Of a stretch of 16,992 nucleotides of DNA, positions 1 to 6,401 are shown piece after piece. The stretch comes from Candidatus Woesearchaeota archaeon (GTDB lineage Archaea > Nanobdellota > Nanobdellia > SCGC-AAA011-G17 > JACQNH01). A program made the position numbers and the translations under genes. The first letter of the stretch is position 1, and each line of letters starts with the position of its first letter. Location: contig JACQNH010000017.1 in assembly GCA_016203175.1 (NCBI GenBank), positions 1-16,992 on the forward strand, written 5' to 3'. The notes under the pieces were generated by a model. The model was not told where the DNA came from, ran no database searches, and worked only from the letters and a program-made list of their open reading frames with translations.

Positions 1-752
1 TCAAGAAGATAATCTGTAAATGTGAATGCTTTTCTCCATCTATCAGCACTTTCAATATTTGTAAAACTTCCTCTTACCTTTAGATTGATATAGGCATCAA
101 TCTTGCTATGCAACCTTTCAACAGGAAGATTGGATAGATAAACAAATAAACCTTTTGTGGATAATAATCTTTCTTTTAATCCCGCAGTGTGATGTACGCA
201 ATTTTTGCCAAACTTATTTGCTGTTTTAGTATAGCTCTGATTTTTATCAGTTACATGAACGTCTATGCTTTTCTCAATAAGTTTATGTTTCCTCATATGT
301 TCTTTGATTGATGCTCTGTCCTTAGATCCAAGAATAGAGCTTGTTAATAACCTTCCTTGAGGGTCTACAGTATTTACCCAGTAAGCTAATTCTTTTCCAA
401 TCTTTATGAACTTCTCGTCTGTGTGTCTTATTTTTAATTTACCATCTTTTATTTCTCTTTTAATTTCTGTCATTTGCTCCAGAAATTTTGATGACCAAAA
501 GCAAATAGTTTCTTTGCTTATTGTACACCTAAAAAAAAAGAAAAGAAATAGCTGGACTATTCTTGCAGGTATGAACAAATGAAATAAAATAGCCACACTT
601 AACACCTCTTTAGGTATTCTGTTCCTATGAAAAAATTCCGAAGTTGTTTCACAGAACCTCTTCCCACATTCTTTGCATTTATACCTTTGTTTTCTATTAC
701 TTAATTTGCCGTCTAGTTTGTATCTACCTGAATAACAGATTGGGCAAGACAT
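1..752 (-). CDS. IS6/IS240-like DDE transposase, C-terminus beyond window edge
   Basis: The reverse strand is open from an ATG at 752 to base 1, giving 250 codons with no stop. The protein starts with a zinc ribbon (CPIC near residue 3, CKEC near 26), then a helical region ending in the helix SKETICFW. A DDE catalytic core follows: D112 in HTDEKFIKIG, D169 in VTDKNQSY and E212 in VERLHSKIDA, the order and spacing of IS6/IS240-type transposases. A strong ribosome binding site (GAGGTGGTG) lies just before the ATG. A run of nine A at 531-539 was checked as a possible frameshift; the frame stays open and aligned to the family across it, so the gene looks intact as far as it is visible. Its 3' end and left inverted repeat lie outside the window. 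Confidence 0.85.
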   Translation of the reverse strand, partial: MSCPICYSGRYKLDGKLSNRKQRYKCKECGKRFCETTSEFFHRNRIPKEVLSVAILFHLFIPARIVQLFLFFFFRCTISKETICFWSSKFLEQMTEIKREIKDGKLKIRHTDEKFIKIGKELAYWVNTVDPQGRLLTSSILGSKDRASIKEHMRKHKLIEKSIDVHVTDKNQSYTKTANKFGKNCVHHTAGLKERLLSTKGLFVYLSNLPVERLHSKIDAYINLKVRGSFTNIESADRWRKAFTFTDYLL

Positions 753-804
753 TTTTCACCACCTCTTTTTAATTGTTTTGCCCTATCAAACCTTTATCCT
801 AAAA

Positions 805-843
805 TAAGTGGGATTTTAAGGTTAAAAACCTTAGCACCACTTA
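805..843. repeat. nested inverted repeat behind the transposase start
   Basis: TAAGTGG (805-811) pairs with CCACTTA (837-843) and encloses a second perfect hairpin, AAGGTT-AAA-AACCTT (818-832). It lies between the divergent transposase and membrane hydrolase genes. It may be part of the outer end of the insertion sequence or a transcript hairpin. The exact IS end cannot be set from this window. The rest of 753-922 shows nothing else except the promoter near 893. Confidence 0.5.
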
Positions 844-892
844 ACCTGACGGTCTATGGTTCCTTTCACAGCATATATTTTGGATTCGTAAC

Positions 893-900
893 ATTTTTAA
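893..900 (+). promoter_or_regulatory. TATA-like box of the YdjM-like gene
   Basis: TTTTTAAA centred about 26 bases before the ATG at 923. No Shine-Dalgarno sequence precedes the ATG, so a leaderless transcript is likely. Confidence 0.4.
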
Positions 901-922
901 AACTGTATTTAAACATCAAATA

Positions 923-1810
923 ATGCCAGATTGGATATTTCATATTGCATTACCTTATTTAATAGCTACAATATTTAAGGTAAAAGAAAAAAGACTAGTT
1001 GTATTTGGGTCATTAATGCTAGATATTAGCAGTTTTTTATTTGCTTTTAATGAATTTACTAATTTATTTAATCAATTAACTTTAGTAAATTATTTGACAA
1101 TGACTCATAGTATTTTAGGGGCTTTATTGTTTTCAATAGCTTTTGCATTTCTAACTATAAACTACTGGAGAGGTTTTATTATATTATTTTTAAGTGGCTT
1201 ATTTCATATGTTTTTAGATTTATTCCAGTATGGGGCTGATGTAAGATTGTTATGGCCTCTATCTTTTAGCAAATTTTCATTTCCTCTATTTGACCCAACA
1301 GCTTCGATGATGTTTATTTTATCTTTGATATTGTTTGTAATTGCAATTTTAATAGAAAAGAAAGAGGGTTTAGAATTAAAAATAAGGTTAAGTAAAATGC
1401 AGTGGGTTGTTGTATTTTTGTTAATTTATGTTTTATTAAGTTATTTATCAATTCCTAAATTAAATCAAGAGAATATTTACAATTCTGGTTTTTTAAAGAA
1501 TCCTGAAATGTATGAAGGCAAAGAAGTTCCTTTAACAAGGGCTCATGTAATTGCTAATAATGAAGTTGAAGTGGATGGAATGAAGATTAAGATTAAAAAT
1601 AGAAATGATCTTGAAGTTGGAAATATTATATTATTAAAAGGAATTTACTCTAAAGAAGGTTTTGAAGTAACTTATGAGCATGAAGACAACAATAGGAAGG
1701 TTATTTATTCTGCAATAGGATTTTTTATTGCATTAATTTTGATAATTTTTAATAGTTTTAGGAATTTCTTTTATTATTTAAGGCAGTCTTTTATGAAGCA
1801 TAAGGTTTAA
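923..1810 (+). CDS. YdjM-like membrane-bound metal-dependent hydrolase with C-terminal OB-like insert
   Basis: The first half matches the YdjM/DUF457 family of integral membrane proteins thought to be metal-dependent hydrolases. Candidate ligands are H7 (WIFH), D34 (LMLD), H62 (THSILG), and H95 with D99 in HMFLD, followed by the family-typical WPLSFSKF. Hydrophobic segments near residues 63-80, 83-100, 126-143 and 158-177 are probable membrane spans. Residues about 190-255 form a soluble, beta-rich stretch (MYEGKEVPLTRAHV ... VGNIILLKGIY) that looks like a small OB-fold, followed by a last membrane span near 262-280. The OB-like part is my inference from its pattern of strands. The substrate is unknown. 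The gene is monocistronic, since a tRNA gene follows at once. Start chosen from the TATA spacing and the conserved N-terminal motif. Confidence 0.72.
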   Translation: MPDWIFHIALPYLIATIFKVKEKRLVVFGSLMLDISSFLFAFNEFTNLFNQLTLVNYLTMTHSILGALLFSIAFAFLTINYWRGFIILFLSGLFHMFLDLFQYGADVRLLWPLSFSKFSFPLFDPTASMMFILSLILFVIAILIEKKEGLELKIRLSKMQWVVVFLLIYVLLSYLSIPKLNQENIYNSGFLKNPEMYEGKEVPLTRAHVIANNEVEVDGMKIKIKNRNDLEVGNIILLKGIYSKEGFEVTYEHEDNNRKVIYSAIGFFIALILIIFNSFRNFFYYLRQSFMKHKV

Positions 1811-1868
1811 AACTTTGATTTTATTTATTCTTTACAAGCCGGCGTCGCTTAACCTGGTAGAGCGGTGG

Positions 1869-1921
1869 AGAGCCTTTCTTTTAGAAAAAGAAATCTTCGG
1901 GAAAGAAAAGGTTTAGCCGAA
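1869..1921 (+). other. tRNA intron 1 (53 nt, position 30/31, anticodon stem)
   Basis: Non-canonical site in the 5' strand of the anticodon stem. A bulge-helix-bulge can be drawn: exon CGGT (1863-1866) pairs with GCCG (1916-1919), with three-base bulges GGA and AAT and cuts after 1868 and 1921. The intron starts AGAGCC and ends GCCGAA. It contains a perfect 8-bp hairpin TTTCTTTT-AGA-AAAAGAAA. Confidence 0.7.
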
Positions 1922-1928
1922 TCTCGAA

Positions 1929-1940
1929 CTACAAAGGGTA
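1929..1940 (+). other. tRNA intron 2 (12 nt, position 37/38)
   Basis: CTACAAAGGGTA sits at the canonical 37/38 site. Its removal is needed to close a seven-base anticodon loop on the stem GTGGT/ACCGC. The bulge-helix-bulge is imperfect: CTCG against AGGG has one mismatch and one G-T pair. An alternative pairing GGTTTA (1910-1915) with TAAACC (1939-1944) exists in the precursor. Confidence 0.5.
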
Positions 1941-1972
1941 AACCGCTGTCCGCAAGGACTTGTAGGTTCAAA

Positions 1973-2012
1973 AGAGCTTTCTTAGGAAGAAACCTCGGAA
2001 AGAAATTGAAAG
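1973..2012 (+). other. tRNA intron 3 (40 nt, position 59/60, T loop)
   Basis: The T loop reads TTCAAA, then 40 extra bases, then T. The bulge-helix-bulge is excellent: exon TTCA (1967-1970) pairs perfectly with intron TGAA (2007-2010), with bulges AAA and AGT and cuts after 1972 and 2012. The intron starts AGAGC, like intron 1, and has a TTTCTT-AGG-AAGAAA hairpin. Confidence 0.75.
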
Positions 2013-2026
2013 TCCTGCCGCCGGCG

Positions 2027-2034
2027 ATTTTTTA
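2027..2034 (+). terminator. oligo-T terminator after tRNA-Ser
   Basis: A run of six T (2028-2033) directly follows the discriminator base, as is usual for archaeal termination. Confidence 0.45.
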
Positions 2035-2044
2035 ATACGCAAGT

Positions 2045-2052
2045 CTTTTAAA
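2045..2052 (+). promoter_or_regulatory. TATA-like box of the HAD/glycosyltransferase pair
   Basis: CTTTTAAA centred about 26 bases before the ATG at 2075, which lacks a Shine-Dalgarno site; likely leaderless. Confidence 0.4.
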
Positions 2053-2074
2053 GGTATTTTAAAAATTTAATCTT

Positions 2075-2650
2075 ATGATTATTGCATCAGATATAGATCA
2101 AACATTAGTTGAATATTTTGAACCTTTTATAAAGTTTAATAATGAAGTTCATGGAACAAATTTAAAAAGAGAGGATATGGATACTGTAGATATAAGTGAA
2201 CTTTTAGGTGTTTCAAAAGAAGAAGCAATAAGAAGAATGGACGAATTTCATCAAACAAATTACTTTAAAAATATAATGCCAATTAAAGGCTCTCAAGAAG
2301 GGGTTGATGATATAAAAAAGAGAGGTCATAAATTAGTAGCAATAACTGCAAGACCAATTAATATAGCTAAATATACTATAGAATGTCTAGAAAAATTTTA
2401 TCCTGGAAGACTTTCTGGGGTATATCATTCTTCAAAAAATGGCTCAAGAAAGCATCAAATTTGTCTTGATATTGGTATAGGTTGGATTATTGAAGATAGA
2501 CTAGACTATGCAAATGAATGTGCATCAGTAGGCATAAATGTTCTATTACTAGATTACCATTGGAATCAATCTGAAATTCTTTGTGACGGAATTACTAGGG
2601 TTAAATCTTGGGAAGAAATAAAAAATATACTTAAAAAGGAAGACCAATGA
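2075..2650 (+). CDS. HAD superfamily phosphatase, 5'-nucleotidase-like
   Basis: A soluble protein of 191 residues with the HAD signature in order. Motif I is D6-I-D8-Q-T10 at the extreme N-terminus (nucleophile and acid/base Asp). Motif II is T91 in VAITARP. The motif III lysine is probably K126 in SRKHQICLDIG, and motif IV is E140-D141-R in WIIEDR, which would bind magnesium. The mostly helical cap between residues 15 and 70 resembles the C1 cap of deoxyribonucleotidase-like HADs, so a nucleotide or sugar phosphate is a plausible substrate, but specificity cannot be read from the sequence. The stop overlaps the start of the glycosyltransferase (ATGA at 2647-2650), so the two are probably translationally coupled. 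The HAD enzyme may act on a phosphate related to that pathway, which is only inference. Confidence 0.75.
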   Translation: MIIASDIDQTLVEYFEPFIKFNNEVHGTNLKREDMDTVDISELLGVSKEEAIRRMDEFHQTNYFKNIMPIKGSQEGVDDIKKRGHKLVAITARPINIAKYTIECLEKFYPGRLSGVYHSSKNGSRKHQICLDIGIGWIIEDRLDYANECASVGINVLLLDYHWNQSEILCDGITRVKSWEEIKNILKKEDQ

Positions 2651-3345
2651 AAAGCATATCGATTATTATTCCTGCTTATAATGAAGAAAATGTGATAGAA
2701 AGTACTGTTAAAAGCTATTTAGATTTTTTTAAAAAGAAGAAAACAGATTTTGAGATTTTAATAATTCCAAATAATTGTAGTGATAAAACACCTGAAATAG
2801 CTGAAAATTTATCTAAAAAATTTAATGAAATTAAAACTAAAAATATTCCTTATAAAGTTGGAAAGGGTGGAGCAGTACTAGAAGGTTTTAAATTGGCTAA
2901 AAAAGATTTATTATGTTATGTTGATGCAGATAATTCTACTAAGCCAGAAATGATATGGAAGATGTTAAATGAAATGAAGGATTATGATTGTGTAATGGGA
3001 AGTAGATGGTTAAAAGACTCTAAAATATTAACAAAACAGCCTTTATCTAGGAGAATAGTAAGCAGAGGATTTAATTTATTAGTAAGATTGATTTTAAATT
3101 TAGATTTTACAGATACTCAAAATGGTGGTAAAATTTTTAAAAAGGAAACAATTAATGAAATAATTAATGAAATAGATGATAGTTCTTGGGCTTTTGATGT
3201 TGGTTTGTTGTATTTGATTAAAAAAAATAAAGGAAAAATAAAGGAAATACCTATTGAGTGGACTGATTCTGGTAAAAGCAGTTTAAAGATGCATAAAGCA
3301 ATACCGCAAATGTTTATGAAGATTTTAAAATTAAGATTAAAGTAA
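2647..3345 (+). CDS. family 2 glycosyltransferase, dolichol-phosphate mannosyltransferase-like
   Basis: 232 residues with a GT-A fold of the DPM1/ALG5 type. The N-terminal nucleotide-sugar site is IIIPAYNEEN (6-15). The metal-binding DxD is D93-A-D95 in YVDADNST. GSRW (118-121) and D156-TQNGGK are family hallmarks, and W181-x-FDVGLLYL with EIPIEW marks the acceptor end. These enzymes move a sugar from a nucleotide donor to a polyprenyl phosphate on the cytoplasmic face of the membrane. This copy has no C-terminal membrane spans, so it resembles the short soluble DPM1 form. It starts inside the stop of the HAD gene. Its end overlaps the tail of the convergent gene by nine bases. The sugar donated is not known. 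Confidence 0.8.
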   Translation: MKSISIIIPAYNEENVIESTVKSYLDFFKKKKTDFEILIIPNNCSDKTPEIAENLSKKFNEIKTKNIPYKVGKGGAVLEGFKLAKKDLLCYVDADNSTKPEMIWKMLNEMKDYDCVMGSRWLKDSKILTKQPLSRRIVSRGFNLLVRLILNLDFTDTQNGGKIFKKETINEIINEIDDSSWAFDVGLLYLIKKNKGKIKEIPIEWTDSGKSSLKMHKAIPQMFMKILKLRLK

Positions 3346-4161
3346 GAATTCTAAATTTAATGTGTGGTTGAATTTAATAGATTTTTTTTCTCCCTTTTCT
3401 GTGTATTCTGAATCTACTAAATAAGGGGGTAGGATGTGACGACCAATTTTTCTTTTTCTATCTTTGTACCTAACTTGAATAAAATCTTTTTTGTATGGTA
3501 TTTCAATTTCTTTAATTAAAATATCTGTAGCGTGTTCTCCAATATAAATGAAAAGATCACCATTACAATCTGGAAGAGTTAAATCGTTCATTTTTATCTT
3601 AAGCAATCTTAGTAGGTGAAAATCATTCCAAGAAATTGGATCTCCTTCTGATTTAACAACTAATAAATAACGGTTCTCTTTAATAATTTCTTCTTTTTTA
3701 TCAATTAGTAAAGGAAAAACTTCATTCAAAATACGAATAGAATTTAATTCAATTAAGCGACGTATTGGTTTATAGAAATCTTCATCTTTTAACTCTAAAT
3801 TCCTCTCCTTACCTCTTTTTCTACTTTCTTCTTTGATTAAGTATTGCATTGAAGGATGAACTGTAGATGAACCTTCAGTATTCCCTGAAGAGATATTTTC
3901 ATAATTTCTTCTTATATACTCTGGCATCCAAGCATTAGGTACTGTTGGAAGAGCAAGTGCACAACAAACTACTGAAATTTTTAAGGAACCAAAAGAACGT
4001 TCTGTAGATATAATAACTGGCTTTTCTTTATTCCCCTTATCAAAAATCCTATTTAAAATGCTACTTTCCTTTTGTCTGAGTTCTTCTAAATTTTTGATAT
4101 AAAAATCTTTACGAACTTTATTAGTTTCTGGATCTATTGAAAGTTTAAAATCAAATCCCAT
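3337..4161 (-). CDS. unknown protein, 274 residues
   Basis: I do not recognise this protein. It has no signal peptide and no clear membrane span. It is charged and mixed alpha/beta. Visible landmarks are a beta-rich segment near residues 46-72 (PVIISTERSFGSLKISVVCC, with two adjacent cysteines), a helical, strongly charged middle (residues 105-165), and a C-terminal part rich in strands (NGDLFIYIGEHATDILIKEI near 200-219). Base composition matches its neighbours, so it seems native. It is convergent with the glycosyltransferase and divergent from the RDD/SppA operon, with which it shares a 108-base promoter region. The ATG lies about 26 bases after a good TATA box, which supports the start. 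Confidence 0.6.
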   Translation of the reverse strand: MGFDFKLSIDPETNKVRKDFYIKNLEELRQKESSILNRIFDKGNKEKPVIISTERSFGSLKISVVCCALALPTVPNAWMPEYIRRNYENISSGNTEGSSTVHPSMQYLIKEESRKRGKERNLELKDEDFYKPIRRLIELNSIRILNEVFPLLIDKKEEIIKENRYLLVVKSEGDPISWNDFHLLRLLKIKMNDLTLPDCNGDLFIYIGEHATDILIKEIEIPYKKDFIQVRYKDRKRKIGRHILPPYLVDSEYTEKGEKKSIKFNHTLNLEFLL

Positions 4162-4183
4162 AAATTTTGATGCAGATTACTAC

Positions 4184-4194
4184 TTTTTATATTT
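4184..4194 (-). promoter_or_regulatory. TATA box of the unknown reverse-strand gene
   Basis: On the reverse strand AAATATAAAAAG lies about 26 bases before the ATG at 4161. Confidence 0.45.
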
Positions 4195-4240
4195 TGTTGT
4201 GATTGAATATCAAGCTTAGAATGAAGGCTTTTTAATAATC

Positions 4241-4250
4241 TTTATATAAT
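4241..4250 (+). promoter_or_regulatory. TATA box of the RDD/SppA operon
   Basis: TTTATATAAT, close to the archaeal consensus, centred about 25 bases before the ATG at 4270. Confidence 0.5.
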
Positions 4251-4269
4251 AAGTTAAATTAAAATTATT

Positions 4270-4650
4270 ATGGATAAATTATTTTTTAGAAGAGCTTTAG
4301 CTTATTTAATAGATATCTTAATAGTCATTTTTATAACTTATCCTTTATGGAGTATTAAACCAGATACGACCCAATATGTAGTAATTAAACAAGTATTATC
4401 GATTGTAATTTTAATATTATATTTTTCTTTATTAGAGTATAAGGTAGAACAGACTATTGGAAAGTTGATTATGAATATAAAGGTTAAAACCAAAGGAAGG
4501 TTAAAATATAAACAAACCTTAATAAGAAATTTATCAAAAGTATCAACAATAGTTTTATTAATAGACTCTATACCTTTATTAAAGAGTGAGAAACAAAGAT
4601 ATTTAGAAAAATTGACAAAAACAGAGGTGAAGGATGGCCAAGAATCATAA
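4270..4650 (+). CDS. RDD family membrane protein
   Basis: A 126-residue protein with the RDD pattern. RRALAYLID (residues 7-15) supplies the conserved arginine and aspartate at the start of the first membrane helix (about 10-26). A second hydrophobic helix covers about 40-57, and after it comes the family-typical EQTIGKLIMNIKVK. A third, weaker hydrophobic stretch lies near 93-103. RDD proteins are small membrane proteins, some proposed to be ion exchangers; the role here is unknown. The gene overlaps the start of the SppA gene by 17 bases and should be co-transcribed with it, so a role at the membrane beside the protease is possible but not shown. Confidence 0.7.
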   Translation: MDKLFFRRALAYLIDILIVIFITYPLWSIKPDTTQYVVIKQVLSIVILILYFSLLEYKVEQTIGKLIMNIKVKTKGRLKYKQTLIRNLSKVSTIVLLIDSIPLLKSEKQRYLEKLTKTEVKDGQES

Positions 4651-5530
4651 ATTTTTAAAAGCACTTTCTATATTAGCATTTTTGTTTATCTTAAGCCTAG
4701 CTTTTTCACAGATTTTAAAGATAGGTAGTGCAAGAAATAAAATAGCAATAATACCAATAGACGGTATGATATTAAGCGATAGTATAGATACTCCATTTGG
4801 GGAAGAATCTGTTTCATCTGTTGATGTTGTTGAATTTCTTGATGAAGCTAATAAAGATAAAAACGTTAAAGGAATAATTTTAGAAATAAACTCTCCTGGT
4901 GGAAGTGCTTTAGCAAGTAAGGAAATTGTTGATAAAGTTAAGAGCATTGAAAAACCAATTGTTTCATGGATTAGAGAGGTAGGAGCTTCTGGAGCTTATT
5001 GGGTAGCAAGTGCTTCTGATAAAATAATTGCTGATGAGTTAAGTATAACTGGTAGCATTGGCGTAATTTCATCTTATTTAGAATTTTCTGGTTTACTGCA
5101 AGATTATAATGTAACCTATGAGGATTTAAAAACTGGAAAATATAAAGGAATAAAAAGCCCATATAAAAAATTAACAGATGAGGAAAGAGAAATTTTACTT
5201 AAAAAATTAGAATTGATACATAAGATTTTTTCAGATGATGTTTCTAAGAATCGTAAAAAAGATTTAAATAGTGTGTCTAATGGATTATTTTATTTGGGAA
5301 AAGAAGCTTTAGATTTAGGTTTAATAGATATTTTAGGCGGTAAGGAAATAGCGATAAATACAACAAAACAATTAGCTAACGTAACAGAGGCTGAAACTGT
5401 AAGATTTGAAAAGAAAATGACTTTAATTGATGTTTTACAGAAGTTTGGGGCTAGTGCATTTTATTCTTTTGGGAAAGGATTTGGAAGTTTTTTAGTTAGT
5501 AAGAATGATGCTGCTTTTATATTAAAATAG
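4634..5530 (+). CDS. sppA: SppA-like signal peptide peptidase (family S49)
   Basis: A 298-residue serine protease of the short archaeal/Bacillus SppA type that degrades cleaved signal peptides at the membrane. One N-terminal membrane anchor covers about residues 9-29. The S49 domain starts at KIAIIPIDGMI (36-46). INSPGGSALAS (86-96) is the oxyanion-side motif. The nucleophile is S119 in VGASGAYWVAS, and the general base is most likely K171 in TGKYKGIKSP; the roughly 50-residue gap fits the Ser-Lys dyad of archaeal SppA. The ATG has a clear ribosome binding site (GAGGTGA at 4624-4630) inside the RDD gene, fitting an internal operon gene. The stop is TAG; read through, it would meet TAA after three codons. 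Confidence 0.9.
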   Translation: MAKNHKFLKALSILAFLFILSLAFSQILKIGSARNKIAIIPIDGMILSDSIDTPFGEESVSSVDVVEFLDEANKDKNVKGIILEINSPGGSALASKEIVDKVKSIEKPIVSWIREVGASGAYWVASASDKIIADELSITGSIGVISSYLEFSGLLQDYNVTYEDLKTGKYKGIKSPYKKLTDEEREILLKKLELIHKIFSDDVSKNRKKDLNSVSNGLFYLGKEALDLGLIDILGGKEIAINTTKQLANVTEAETVRFEKKMTLIDVLQKFGASAFYSFGKGFGSFLVSKNDAAFILK

Positions 5531-5540
5531 GACAGCAGTT

Positions 5541-5548
5541 AATATAAA
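5541..5548 (+). promoter_or_regulatory. TATA box of the methyltransferase gene
   Basis: AATATAAA centred about 26 bases before the ATG at 5570; leaderless layout. Confidence 0.45.
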
Positions 5549-5569
5549 TTAAATCACCTGATTATAAAC

Positions 5570-6178
5570 ATGAAAACTGTAGAAAAACATTATGCTAAAA
5601 TTGCAAGATTATACGATGTTATATGGAAGGGCTATATAAAGAACACAAATGAAGAAGTAATTAAAAATTTAGAACTAAAGGATGGTTTTGAAGTTTTAGA
5701 TGCTGGTTGTGGAACAGGTTATTTAATTAAAAGACTATGGGAAGAGAATCCAAGGCTTAATATTATTGGGGTAGATATTTCTGAAAAAATGTTGAATATC
5801 GCAAAAAAAAGATTAAAGGGAAGAAAAATTAAATTATTGAAAAAAGATATGGAAGATTTAAATTTAAGTGATAAATTTGATATTATTGTTTCGAATGGAA
5901 ATATACATTATATAAAGAATATTGAAGGATTTATCCAAAAATGCAAGAGCTTACTAAAGGAAAATGGTCAATTGATCTTAGTTGACTGGTCTAAAGATTA
6001 TTTATTGTTTAGGGTATTAAAGGTATATTGGAAATTCAGAATTAAACCATTTACACAGATTTATACTATGGAAGAGATTAAAGATAGATTAACCAAAACA
6101 GGATTTAAGATTGAGAAAAGTTATAATTTTAAACCTACAAGATTTTGGAGATGTTACTTGATTAAGGCTAAGGTTTAA
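5570..6178 (+). CDS. class I SAM-dependent methyltransferase
   Basis: 202 residues with a complete Rossmann-type AdoMet domain. The start HYAKIARLYDVIWKGY is typical of the UbiE/Methyltransf_11-like group. Motif I is VLDAGCGTG (42-50), the ribose-binding acidic residue is D69 in IIGVDIS, and the acidic pair of motif III is in KKDMEDL (about 95-101). FDIIVSNGNIHYI is the motif IV region, and ENGQLILVDW corresponds to the later strand and loop. No extra RNA- or DNA-binding domain is visible, so the substrate may be a small molecule, lipid or protein and cannot be named. It has its own TATA box and is separated from SppA by 39 bases. Confidence 0.82.
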   Translation: MKTVEKHYAKIARLYDVIWKGYIKNTNEEVIKNLELKDGFEVLDAGCGTGYLIKRLWEENPRLNIIGVDISEKMLNIAKKRLKGRKIKLLKKDMEDLNLSDKFDIIVSNGNIHYIKNIEGFIQKCKSLLKENGQLILVDWSKDYLLFRVLKVYWKFRIKPFTQIYTMEEIKDRLTKTGFKIEKSYNFKPTRFWRCYLIKAKV

Positions 6179-6401
6179 ATAGATTGTTTTTAAATTAATA
6201 TTATGAAAAAAGGGGATGTTTTGAAATTTTTAAGTTTAGTATTATTTTAATTTGCTTATTTAATTTTACTGAATTTGGAGCGAAGTTTATTTAGGTGATT
6301 GAGAACATATATCCTACGACATATATCTGGTGGCTATACATGAGTGCTAAAGATAACTTTTTCAATATTTGCTTATTTATTTCTAGTTAGTAATTCGCTC
6401 A
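6179..6401. other. intergenic region with small repeats
   Basis: No convincing gene is present. It holds a 12-bp direct repeat TTTGCTTATTTA (6251-6262 and 6368-6379), a 9-bp direct repeat ACATATATC (6305-6313 and 6319-6327, spaced 14 bases) and a 7-bp inverted repeat GAGCGAA/TTCGCTC (6278-6284 and 6394-6400). It is the 3' side of two convergent genes, so these may be transcript-end structures or the remains of a small insertion. Confidence 0.4.

Larger units (their letters stand above)
1838..2026 (+). tRNA. tRNA-Ser(CGA) with three predicted introns
   Basis: The acceptor stem GCCGGCG (1838-1844) pairs with CGCCGGC (2019-2025), with discriminator G at 2026 as in archaeal serine tRNAs and no encoded CCA. 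The D stem is 1847-1850/1860-1863. A long variable arm (GTCC-GCAA-GGAC, 1948-1959) makes it class II. The T stem is GTAGG (1962-1966) with CCTGC (2014-2018). Removing 1869-1921, 1929-1940 and 1973-2012 gives anticodon stem GTGGT/ACCGC, anticodon loop CTCGAAA with anticodon CGA (1925-1927), and a consensus T loop TTCAAAT. The mature RNA would read UCG. A TATA-like TTTAAAAC (1805-1812) overlaps the stop of the gene before. Serine identity and the two long introns are well supported; the 12-base intron is less certain. Confidence 0.85.

Noticed and set aside
531..539. Frameshift in the first transposase at a run of nine A
   Set aside because: Codon counting from 752 to base 3 gives exactly 250 open codons, with family motifs aligned on both sides of the run.
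6203..6250. 15-codon ORF starting MKKGDVLKF
   Set aside because: Too short, no family likeness, and the nearest TATA-like sequence is at the wrong distance.
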